This document shows, in pieces, positions 12,001 to 22,745 of a DNA stretch of 34,642 bases. The position numbers and the translations under genes are program-made. This DNA comes from Chromera velia. Taxonomy: Eukaryota; Sar; Chromeraceae. The notes beneath the pieces were generated by a model that worked only from the letters and a program-made list of their open reading frames with translations, was not told where the DNA came from and ran no database searches. Within the stretch, counting starts at the first letter, position 1; each line of letters begins with the position of its first letter. The stretch lies in contig JAHBMJ010000888.1 of the NCBI GenBank assembly GCA_018398765.1, positions 4,562 to 39,203 on the forward strand, in the 5' to 3' direction.

Positions 12001-12543
12001 AAAGTGGGGCCGTGGGTGGCGTGAGAGCTGTCGGTGGAGCGCAAGCAATCCTTGCTTCCTTCACTTGCTTCTCGAAACGTCCCCCTGAATGAATGCCAAA
12101 CTGTCTTTTCTTGTCTTTTCTTGTCTCCCCTTTGCCTCCCTCTCGATTCGTTCCTTTCTCCCCTCCTGTCTTGCTTTCATTTCACTCCCCTCCGCTGCAC
12201 TGCTGGAGGGCCGGAGTGAACGAAAATTGGGGGCCGAGATTTCAGAGACAGAGCTAGCTAGACAGACAGGTAAGCAAAGCAAGAGGCATACGGGCATGAA
12301 GGTGCTAGAGGGATGAACCACACCGTTTTAATCTGTTGAAGGCATGCCCTGTGTGCTTTGACCTGCTTTCCTTCTCTTTCGCCTCTCTTCTGAGTCTCTC
12401 CTCCGCCTCTGCCGACTTCGCCCGCTCTCTCCTCTCCTTTCCTTCATGCTTGCTTCCTTCTTCTCCCTCCCTCCCTCCCTCCCTCCGTCGGCATCCCACT
12501 ACCTCCATGGATGCAGAAGGAATCCGTTGAAGAAAAGGAAAGG

Positions 12544-12568
12544 AGAGAGAGAGAGAGAGAGAGAGAGA
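12544..12568. repeat. (GA)n microsatellite
   Basis: A run of perfect GA dinucleotides, directly visible. It is typical of the surrounding purine/pyrimidine simple sequence. Confidence 0.9.
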
Positions 12569-15500
12569 CTGCATACCGGAAGGGGAGTGAGAGCGTGTCG
12601 TTCGTTCGGCTTGTGTAAATAGACAACTACGTTTCGGAGTGAGGACAACAAAAGAAATCTGTTCTCTCTCTCTCTTGTGCAGAGTCCAGGTGGACTTCTT
12701 GAAGGAAGGCGATGGATAAACAGACTTTCAAGAAATCAATGAAAAACACGCATGAAGTCGAAAAAGAAAGTTGCCAACAACAAAAAAGCAGCTGGAGAAA
12801 AGAAAAAAAGGCACACGGGATGAACTTGGAGGTTCTGCTTCTTGACAATCAGTACTGCCCCATGCAGAGAGCAACATTCAGGTAAAATTAAGGTAGAAAG
12901 AACAGCAGTAAAGAAAGCAGCACTGAAAGAAAGAAACAGTAAATGAAGCAGGAACAACAGGAAAAAAAGAAAGAAGAAAGCGGGGGTCCTTGAGTCAACA
13001 AAACGGCATCAATCAGGGAGACTTTTCTTTCAGTTTGGACTTCCAATTTCATCAGACTTGTCTGTCTGTCTGTCTCTGAAGTTTCTCCGTCTGTGTTGTC
13101 TCTTCTTTCTTTCTTTCTTCCTTTCTGTTACTTCTTGCGCTTCAGCCTGTCTCAAGTATGTCAGAAGGAAAGACGTGTGTGTACAGACAGAGGGAGGAGA
13201 AGACTGTGTAACCAACCTACGAGACACAGCCAGAGCCGTTCTGCGACCAAAGGAAACGAGGAGAGAGGAAGCAAAGAAAGTGCACGTCTCTCAAGGAAGT
13301 AACTGAAAGAAAGTGGGAGGGCCGGGAGGGAATATCCTCAGAGAGAACATACACCATGCAAAGAATGTCTGTCAGTCAGTTGCGGGACAAGGCCGATACC
13401 ACCAGGTCTTCAATCCTCAGTCGAATTGATCGTTCGTTGAATGAAAACACCAGAGGAAACGACAAGGACCGACAGCAGAGTACACGTAAACAAAATCTTA
13501 GAGAAGGAGAAGACCTAACAGTATTTTCTCTTGGTAGAAAAGAAAGGAAAAGATCGTAGCAGACGGAATCAATCAATAGGCGACCCCGCATGAACAGATG
13601 CGGGGGGAGGGAAAGCATTTGTACGATTTGATGTGAAGGTCTTTTTGTATGTTCGTTGTCTAATCGCGACGTAAGCTTTTCGCTTGGCGAACGCAGACAC
13701 GCATCGTTGTTTCTTTTCTGGTGGTGAGGTCTCATTGACTTCACTCCCACAAAGAAAGAAGCAAACCTACCGCCGGGGGGAGTAATTTGAACGAAAGGTA
13801 CAGACAGACAGGAGACAGACACATGTCCCGTACGAAATTTGGGCAGCGTGAGAGCTGACCTGCTTCCTTCCGCAAACAGATCATCGGGTCCTCTTCTGCG
13901 CTGATGCATACATAATGCATTCTTTGCTGGAGGAAGGGTAGTTGGTCTGTCTATCGGCTTGCTTATGTGAGAGGCCCCTTATGATGTGAGGGGAGTTGTA
14001 CAGAGAAAGAGAGAGATGTTGTGAGATTGATTACTCATTCGTTGATTTCGTCTTTGTTTTTCGAGTTGTTTACTGAAAGTCTTCTGTACATATTTTCTTT
14101 CGTCCACTTCAGTCTTGATGGATGTATTGGCTGTGTAAATACCTTCTTCCATCTTTCTTCTTCCGTCTACTTCAATCAGAGAGATTATATGCCTGGAGTC
14201 GTGGAGCGGCCTCCTCCCTTTCTGCCTCGTCTCCTTTCTCTCTGTCTGTCCAATTCTTCTTTCTCATTCAATTCTCTCTGTAATTACATGCCTCAGGCAT
14301 GAATCCGAGAGAGACCATTACAGTGCGTCTGTCGTTTCATCAAGTAGGTCTGTCGGTGCGGTAACAGCCCCAACCGACGCGAGAGAGAGAGTTCAATCAA
14401 ACGAGGAGACAACAAACAAACAAAGCTGTGCAGCCGGAGTCATTGGGCAGGGAAAAGGTGTAGCGAAAACGAGAAAGTCCCTCTCTTTTTTGTTGCGCTC
14501 TGCTCAGAGGTTTCGTCAGCCTCACCAGTTTTCTTCCAAATAGATCTTCCCAAATTGTCTCAGACAAGTCCCCCCCCGCTATGTGTCTTCTCCTCTGTCT
14601 GTTCCTTCCACGTCTCTCTCTTAAGCTTCCACCTTGTGCCCGCTAACTGCAATCTCTTTCTCAACTGCAGGCTTTTGTTGAACGGAAATCTCTTCTGTTT
14701 CTCACTCAACAGAAGACGCGGGTGTGTGTGTGTCAAAAAGCTGGAGAGGGGACTCCCGAAAGAAGAAGGAATTAACAGGAGGCGGGCTTTTAGAGGTCGC
14801 GCACAAAAAAGCCGCAACGGTGGAAGAAGAACCTGCAGCCACATCTTCCGTTTTTCCTTGTCTCTTTTTTCTCTCGGATCTCTTTCTGTCAATTCTTTCT
14901 TTCTTTCTTTCTTTCTATCTTAATTGTCTTGTTCGTTCAAAGATCGGTCTGTGAGTCCACTCAAGCAAGTACATTACTCAATCTGCTTCTTCCTTTGCTT
15001 TGCCGTGCTTTCTCTGTGTGTGTCTCTTTGCCGTCTGCCCACCAGGTAGCTTGTCTCCCTTCGTCGGCTTGAAGCGATGAGAGAGAGGAGAAAACGTCTT
15101 CTTTCTTTCGCTTGACCGTCAGCAGAAGGAAAAGACAAGGGATAGTTGGTAGGTAGGGTTGGTCAGAGGGTGAGAAAGAAAGGGAAAAGCAAAAGATTGA
15201 CGCAGCGTCTGGTCAAATTACTTTGCATTCATAAAAAAAGTGAGAGGCAAAGAGTGAAACGTCTCTCTCTCCCTCTCTCCCTTTCTAAACAAAGTTAGTT
15301 CAGTTGACTGGTGGGTTTCCTTCCGATCGTATGAACAATCGAGGAAATGAGAGGCAGGTCAAAGCATGCACGTGAAAGAGCAAAGCGAATGCCTGTCTGA
15401 AAGCAGAGACTTGATGAATCAGGTAGCCAAAAAGGGGGGGGGAAGATTCTGAGTCACTGACGGATCATTCTACCTCCTGTCGATGGTTCAGTCTCCGGTC

Positions 15501-15624
15501 TTTCAGAACGGCTGAGGTCCTTGCAACCACTTCATCCCTTCTCCCTTTCCTGTGTGTACAGGCAGGTCTAGTTGCCTTGAGAAGGCGGAGATGGACACTA
15601 GGTGCGGAGGATGAAGGGGAGTGT

Positions 15625-15650
15625 TGCCTGCCTGCCTGCCTGCCTGCCTG
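15625..15650. repeat. (CCTG)n microsatellite
   Basis: Six tandem CCTG/TGCC units. The same tetranucleotide recurs at 5450-5470 and in shorter runs near 8050, 9021 and 16645, so it is a dispersed motif of this DNA. Confidence 0.9.
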
Positions 15651-17184
15651 TCAATGTTCGTCGTCTGTTTGTGGTTTGGTAGCGTCTGCGTTTACGCTTT
15701 CAAGATCGGACAGCCAACGGTCACCGTTGCTGATGATAATATGCACAGGCAGGCATTCTCGTGTGATCAGAGACGCGGGGGGAAAAGTTGGGAGAGAAAG
15801 GGAGGGCGGGCAAAAAATATAAAATCAGAACGGCAACATTGGGACGGGGGCCAAAATTCGCAGTCGTGATTGGAGGGGGGTCCTTCTGTGAGGAGGGCAT
15901 TTTTCCTTTTTTTTCGTGTCTCAGTAGGTTTGTTCAAGTAGCTTGATTGCAGCGGATGAAGGGAAGGGAAGGTGTCCTCTGTGACATAAATGAAATAAAT
16001 GACTTCCTGCCCTCCTTATCTACTCATTCGCTATGTTGACTTAATCGTTGGTTGGTAGGGCTGGGCTGATCGGAAGGAAAGAAGGAAGGAAGGCGACTTG
16101 TCGGTTGGTTGCATGGTCTCGTCTGCCTGCCAGCGATGAGGGAGGAGAAGGAATGAAATGCGAAAAAGGGGCAGAGCGAGAGAGAGCTGGAAGGAAAGCG
16201 GTGATGTAGTCATGCACAGTGTGAAGCAGCTGATGGATGCACTTGCATATCATCATGGAAGTATTCCTGCATGCATGCATGCATGGGCTCTCTCTCTCTC
16301 TCAGCGTACGTGCGTGTCCCTCTATGGACCCTTTCCTCCTTTACTCCCTCGTCTCCCTTGACTCTTCATCAGCTCAACCAGCCCAGCGAATGAATGTATT
16401 TATGCTTGAGTAGACATCATCGCTTTTCTTTTCTGTCTTCCCCGATCCCTTCTCTCTTCGCGTCTCCTTCCTTTCTGTGCTCGACTACGGTTCGCAGTGC
16501 TTCAAGGAAGGAAAGGAGGCAGATGGAAAAGCGGAAAAAGAAGCGAGAGAGAAGCGTGGAGGGAGCAGGGGTCGTGGTGGGTGAGTGTGAGAGAACGAAG
16601 AAGAATTGGAAAGGCAAGAAGAGACATGGCGCGTTTCTTGCGGCCTGCCTGCCTACTTACTTGCATGCCTTCTCTCATTGAGAGCTTGGGAGTGGGTGAG
16701 TTGTAAAACAGCAAGAGAATAGAAAGAAGCGCCTCGCTGCCGTCCTTTTTTTCTTTCCTTCTCTTTATTCTCTCAAATCCCTTTACGCCGTTCTCTCCCT
16801 TCTTTTTTTTGTTTGTCTTACTCGTCTCTATTTCTCTCTTCCTTTTCGTCTCGGTTTTAGTTGCGTTGCTTTGGCGCGAGTTCGCTCGCATGTATCCATA
16901 GATGCAATCAGTGAGAAGAGAAGAAAGGACGAAGCGAAACGCAATTTCGGGAAGGTAGGAGAAAGCTGGAGAACAAAGAAAATAAATGAGGAGTAGAGTG
17001 GCGGTGAGACGAGAGAGTTCCCCTCCCTTCCAAAAAGTGAATTCAACAAATGAAAAGGGATAAGAAGGGCTCCAATGGGCAGGCAGCCTTCTCTCTCTCT
17101 CGCTGTACTTACTTTCTGTAACCGTAGAAACGAACGTTCCTCAAACCTCAGCTGGAAGGTTTAGGGTGAGGGACAAGGAGAAGA

Positions 17185-17186
<2 letters not shown>

Positions 17187-17219
<33 letters not shown>
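17187..17219. repeat. (AG)n microsatellite
   Basis: An uninterrupted AG dinucleotide run of about 32 bases, flanked by other purine-rich sequence. Confidence 0.9.
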
Positions 17220-17223
<4 letters not shown>

Positions 17224-20200
17224 GCGGGAGGTCTCTCTCTGTGTTCTTAGGTGGAACGGACAGAGAGTGCCGCCAGCCGCTTTTCTCTGCTTTGCTTCGG
17301 TTCACAGACAACAGGTCTCGATCCGATTTGCGTCCACTGAAGTCGAGTTGTCGCCAAAAGAAGAGAAGGGGCACGGAGGGCCGTGGATCCATGCATGCAT
17401 GCATTACGTGTGGACTGACTGACTGACTGTGTGCATCGAGGCCGTCAAGCAAACTGTGACAGAAAAGTGCATAGGGGGTCTATGGATTTGTTCTTTCTTT
17501 CTCTGTGTCACTTCTGTCTTTCTTCCGGTCTATCTGCCTTTCTTTCTTTCTCCGTGTACAGATCATCAATCAGTGAGAGAGAGAAGAAAGAATGAAAAAA
17601 CGACGCTGCCGCTGCTCGTCTGCAATCGTCTGTATTCATACACAGGTTCAGAAAGCGCCGGACAGACAGCGCAAGAGCTGATACTGATGCGGACGTCTCT
17701 CAGCCGAAAAAGAAGGGTGGCCACAGGTTGGACAGAAAGAAGAAAGGAGGATCTACGAAGAAAGGCAAAGAAAAGAAAGCAAAAGGGTAAGCCAGTATGT
17801 TTGCTGAATAATCATGTGGGATGCGAGTCAGTCAGTTGTACTTTTGTGAACTGTGTGTTCTGAAGTATCCTTTGTGAGTCAACTATGTCTCTTCCTTGTA
17901 TTTTTCCTAGCTCCTCCTTTACTCCCCCTCTACCTCTGACAGTTGAATGAGTGATGTTTTTCTGTTGCATCCATCTGCTGGTGGTTTCTTTCTGTCCTTG
18001 CTTGATTCTTTCAAGCAGACAGTCTGTTCGTCTGCCCTTTCCAGAGAAGTGGGGGGGCAAATACGGCATGCAGAAAGAAGGGAAAAACAAAGAACGCTCC
18101 TTATGTTCCCGAGGGAGTTTGTATTATTTCTTCGCCCTTTCCTTTTCTCCTTTTCTTTCTCCATCCTTCCCTCTCCTTCCTGGAAAAGGAAGATGTAAAA
18201 CAACAACGCGAATTTCAAAAGAAACAAACAAAGAAAGAGAGGGCTGCATGGGGTGAGACAGGACAGGACAGGAGAGATTGGTGGTCCCTCCAGACAGATC
18301 GGTGAGGCAGCGCGTGGGTGGGGAACATCCTCATCAAACAACGTCGACGCAGCGCGCGAACACGTGAAGGGAGGAAGCACGTCCCTTTCCGACCGTGTGG
18401 ACTGGGTGGAAGCGGGAAACATCGAATGAAAGGGCACCTACCTGATCCAAGGGGGGAAAGAAAAAGAGAGAAGAAAGGAGAAGACGCTGAAGGAGAGCTT
18501 GCAAAGGTTTGGTTATATCGAGTGGATGGATGTACAGGCAAGCAGAGGCGGAACCAATCTAACACAGAAAGAAAACGACACACCATGAAACGCCACGGAG
18601 GGAGGGAGGGAGCCCCTCTTGATGGAGTTTCCGGTTTCGTTTAGTCGGCATATTCAAACACGCACTTGTTCAGAAGAGAAGAGAAGAAAAGAGAGGAGAA
18701 TCAGTGGAAGAAGCGTTGAAGGAAGGCTGCATGGTGTGGAGAGAAAAGAGAAAGTCGATCTGTCTGTCAGTGAGACTTAGTCGGTTGAATTAACACTGTT
18801 TGCCTTTTCAATCTGATTTCTTCTTCTTCGGCCGAACTATTTGAAATAAAGGTACACTAATGGAGGCAGGATGGGGCGTCAATTGAGGCAGGCGGGCTCG
18901 TCTGCTTATCTTTGTCCTTTGTCCTGCTTCTCCTCAGCATTTTGTGGTTTTCTCTACGCATTCTTCTTATGTGGCGGGGAGGGCCGATGTCAGAAACGAG
19001 AGATGGGCAGGATGGGAAGGAGAGAAGAGGGCATGCAGTCTCTCGATCAGGAACTGTTCTACATGCATGCCTGTCTTTTGTGTCCCTTTCCTCCCTTTTC
19101 CCCCTTAATTGTTTGTGCCCGCCTTACAAGCCCAAACAGTCCCTCACTCTCTCAGTATCCCGCTCCCAAAGAAAGCGCGCCGATCGAAAACAAAAAAAAC
19201 GAAAAAACGATCGGGGGAGTGAGGGGGGCGTGGGTGGAGGAGGCGTGAGAGAGAGAGAGAAGGGACGGACGGGGATTTGGTAAAGGAGGACGACAGACAC
19301 ACAAAGTCAGGACGCAAGCATGCAAGCATACATGCGTGTAAGCGCCTCTGCTGGTTCCCTCGGTTCCCCTTTCTCTCTTCCCTGGGGGGGCATACAGGTC
19401 CACATAGACACACGTTGAACTTTCTGTGGTTGGCGTGTGTCTGTTCACGTATGAAAGAAAATGGTTTGACTACTGGCAGGCAGGCAGACAGGCGGTTTGC
19501 GTCTCCGGCCTTCTTTACGTGTTCCTCTGTGTGTCTTGTAGCCTTTTGTGCGCTTTTTCTGACACATTAGTTGTTACTACAACCTTTTGGTTCACATAGC
19601 TGTACATCCCTTCACCTGTATGCTTATCGCAATGAGCTGAACTTTCTATTCATTCGGACGTGAAGTCCCCCTGCACAGAAATGCGCGTGTACTCTTATCG
19701 CATTCACAAGATTCGTCTGGTACCTTTAACTTTGATTCTTGCTTTGCTTGTGTGTCTGTGGCAGTGCGTAGATGATGAAACTGTACAGGTAGATCCACTC
19801 AGGATCGTAGGGAGAGGAGAAAAGGGGGGCGTTTTGTTGCGGTGATGTGCCGTTAGTCCTTTCTGTCTGACTTTCTCTGTCTCCCCTTTTTGGGTTTCAA
19901 ACCCGCACGCGTGCAATTATTGCTACCCATGCGGACCTGTGTGGCTGCATTGATGTTGGCTGAGGGGGGGGCAACCCACCTTCTTTCCAATTAGCCCTCG
20001 ATCCATTTATCACCAGCGTACAGTACCGACGCGATGCAACGCGAAAAGGTCAAAATTGAGTAAACAAACCGAATCGTCGATTCGCTTCCTGTGAAGGAAC
20101 GACCGACAGATCTCGAGGTCAGGTGAATCTTCTTGGAGAGAGGGGGAGTAAGTGAGGGCAGGCAACTGTAGCTGCTTCTCTCCTCTCCCTGCATGTTATT

Positions 20201-20472
20201 TTCTTTCTCGCTCCTTCACCCTTTCGCCTCTGTTGGTCTGTCAGTGGGGCGATATTGTGGTTTGGATTTTTTTCTTTCGTTTCTTTTTGCACTGTTTTTT
20301 GTCTGGATGGATGCCGACTCATTGCATTTTTCGATTTTCTTTTGGTGTTTTTCGTTTTTCATTCAAGTTTGATCGGGATAAGCAACGTTGGTCGAGAAAT
20401 AAAAGATCTTGGAGGCATGCACGGTGTGTGCTTGAAACTTTTTTTTTCTTTGCTTTGCTTCACTCCCTTCAG

Positions 20473-20728
20473 AATGTGCGGGATGAAGAGAGAGGCTGGC
20501 GCTTCGCTCACGTGTGGCAAGGCAACCACGCACCTCTCTCTGCACCGCGAATGGAGGCGGTGATGGTATGCAATAGCGTGGATTCTCCGTCTCTCTGTTT
20601 TTTTCTCGTCTGCAAATCTTTGCCAGATGGGTCGTTATGTTGATCTTTTAGCCAGCCTCTTCTTCTTCTTTGGCTTGTCCGTCTTGAAACAAAGAATGAC
20701 ACCGAAACCAGCAATGAGATTGGATTGA
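20473..20728 (+). CDS. Probable last two exons of an unidentified gene with a C-terminal hydrophobic segment
   Basis: Exon 20473-20565 (31 codons, phase 0 at both ends) follows a strong pyrimidine-rich acceptor (CACTCCCTTCAG) and ends at a GTATGC donor. It reads NVRDEERGWRFAHVWQGNH and continues to EAVM. A 61-bp intron ending in TTTGCCAG leads to exon 20627-20728, which reads MGRYVDLLASL, then a run of Phe/Gly/Leu/Val that could span a membrane, then a basic tail and TGA at 20726-20728. If the short intron is retained, the frame instead stops at 20643. No family is recognised. A possible 24-nt upstream microexon at 19765-19788 is in phase. The gene would converge tail-to-tail with the TRAPPC2 gene on the other strand. 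A minus-strand open frame of 94 codons overlaps, so the assignment is moderate. Confidence 0.38.
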
Positions 20729-20980
20729 TAGGGCCAGACTGCCACAGAGCCGGGTGGTGGCAAATTGATACTTGATCAAGCTTGCTTTTCAAACGCTGAT
20801 CGGTCGGGTCTTTCTGTTCTGTAGTTCGCAGTCAGCTCTGCCTTGGATTTCTCTGTACCTGTGGCTGCCTGCCTGGGTGGCCTCGACCCGTTCGTGCACC
20901 TTTCAAAAAGAGGTTTTTAGCCCAGAACTCAGCCTGCTGCATGAAAACTGTGCTGCAGTCTTCATACACAAAAAAAACAT

Positions 20981-21092
20981 GCCAGTGTAGTATCTTGTAT
21001 GTGACTAGCCACTCAAAAACGAAAAAAGGTATGTGACATTTAGACATGATATCTGGTGCTACATCTAGTGATATACAATGAGTCTCACTGGC
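20981..21092. mobile_element. Small terminal-inverted-repeat element (MITE-like)
   Basis: A 112-bp AT-rich segment bounded by perfect 7-bp inverted termini, GCCAGTG at 20981-20987 and CACTGGC at 21086-21092. Inside, TGTATGTGAC and GGTATGTGAC form a short direct repeat. No clear target-site duplication is seen. The same CACTGGCA/TGCCAGTG pair occurs at 28748-28790, just after the IQ gene, which suggests a dispersed family. The short termini leave room for coincidence. Confidence 0.35.
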
Positions 21093-21547
21093 AAACTGCA
21101 TGAATAAACTTCAATTATTTAAAAGCTAATTAATCATTATGAACTAGTTTTTTTAGCTTTTTTAAATTTAATAAGAAGCCTAATTTAGTTTTAGACAGGA
21201 ATTTAGTTAGGAACTGATAGATCGCTGCATGTAAAAATCAATGCAGGCAAAAAAAAAGGGGAGGTCAAAAATCCGAGTGAAAATCAGACTTTAAACATTA
21301 TTTCACGTTAAAACTTTACAGATCACACGTAGTGATACTTATAAATAAATCGATCCTAGGATCGATCTGACATGTATATGAGTATGATATTTCTTGTCAT
21401 TTCACTGACTCATGACACTGAGACTCAACTCGTGACTAAAGAAACGTCACATACGCTAGAAACACTAAAAAGTTTCGGTATAAGGCTTTCATCTGGCTCC
21501 AATCTTAAACTGCATGAATTAATACATAATTTTGAATCTGACACTCG
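21093..21547. other. AT-rich spacer between convergent genes
   Basis: AT-rich DNA unlike the flanking simple repeats; it would include the 3' UTR of the minus-strand TRAPPC2 gene. It holds an 18-bp palindrome (21349-21366), an AAAAGCTAATTAATCA segment at 21121-21136 that recurs inverted near 31885-31902, and a 13-bp direct repeat, AAACTGCATGAAT, at 21093 and about 21508. No gene is seen. Confidence 0.5.
21349..21366. repeat. 18-bp perfect palindrome
   Basis: The sequence ATCGATCCTAGGATCGAT is its own reverse complement over 18 bases, with no spacer. It lies about 180 bp beyond the TRAPPC2 stop codon. It could be a remnant of fused transposon ends or a dimeric protein-binding site; nothing decides between these. 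Confidence 0.85.
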
Positions 21548-22708
21548 TCATGACAGATGGCGTCGTGCTGCTTGGCGTACTTTCTGGTCGAAAGAGGGAG
21601 AACAAATTGGCCTGTTGATTTCGTAAAATGGATTTGCAAGGAGCTGCAAACACGGGAAAAGAAGAAGAATTTGAAGAACAAAAATTTGATGGTGACAAAA
21701 CAAAGTAAGACGGCGAAGCGAACAAAAGGAAACAGTCTGACCAACAGGCCTTTGCAGGGAAGCTCAAATGGCAGTCGAATCTGCGTCTGCCCCAAGATCG
21801 AAACGCGGGCCAACGTGTCTTCGCATATCGTGTTCGTCGTCTGTTCTTTGTAAATCCAAACTGAAGCATGCTTTCGGAAAGTCAGTCAGTCAGTGAGTCA
21901 GTCAGTCAGTGGGTGAGTGAGTCAGTCAGGAAGTGTAGATTTTAGTCGGTGAGGTACGAACGGACGGACGTCTGCTTCTCCCTCCTCTCTCAGTCAATTG
22001 CTTCTCTGGCTGAAGACAGATAACAACAACAATACACGAGAGAGATTGAAAGAGTGCACCAACCCACCTTCGTGTACAGCTCGTTCAGTTCCCGAAAGAA
22101 CTTCCCTATTGCGTCCTCGTTCCTGTGGGTGTGCAGAAGCATCAGCCGGATGTGGCCCGCAGTCACCCACGCAGAGACCATCAACTCATTGAACTTGTCC
22201 ACTTGCCTCAAATACCTGCAGCAGCAGCAGCAGCGTGTTTGAAAGGAAGTTTTGTTGTGGACATATAAGCAGTGACTCACATGTATCAGAGCTGTGGACA
22301 TATGAGCATTGATTCATATGTATCAGAGCTGTGGACATATAAGCATTGATTCACATGTATCAGAGCTGTGGACATATAAGCAGTGATTCACATGTATCAG
22401 AGCTGTGGACATACAAGCAGTGATTCACATGTATCAGAGCTGTGGACATATGAGCATTGATTCACATGTATCAGAGCTGTGGACATATGAGCATTGATTC
22501 ACATAACGTATCAGACAGAGCGTACAGATGCTCCAATGTTTCGATCGATCTCGAACGTCCATTCATGAGAGTGGCAGGAAGCAAATAGATAGAGGCAAAC
22601 CAACCTCCATGATGAAGAAAAACCGAAGCCACACATACACATTCTCCCGCACCCTTCGTCCCACAAAAAGACATTGGGAGGGACGGACAGAAGAGTTACA
22701 CCCACCCA

Positions 22709-22745
<37 letters not shown>

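Larger units (their letters stand above)
9015..20472. other. Long low-complexity, gene-poor stretch
   Basis: No gene can be defended across this 11.5 kb. It consists of purine/pyrimidine-biased simple sequence with microsatellites, including (GA)n at 12544-12568, (CTTT)n at 14894-14916, (CCTG)n at 15625-15650, (AG)n at about 17187-17219, and TGCATGCATGCA palindromic runs near 16268 and 17391. Isolated splice-flanked open segments lie on the + strand at 9631-9726, 11425-11476, 17646-17786 and 19765-19788. The last is a possible 24-nt microexon in phase 0 with the exon at 20473. The stretch could be intergenic or could be large introns of the gene ending at 20728. Confidence 0.5.

Noticed and set aside
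17646-17786. + strand segment SESAGQTAQELILMRTSL continuing basic, with a GTAAGC donor
   Set aside because: Phase could fit a larger gene, but no neighbouring exon can be joined with confidence.
22257-22515. 37-bp array as a CRISPR
   Set aside because: Copies are contiguous with no unique spacers and lie in a eukaryotic intron; it is a minisatellite.
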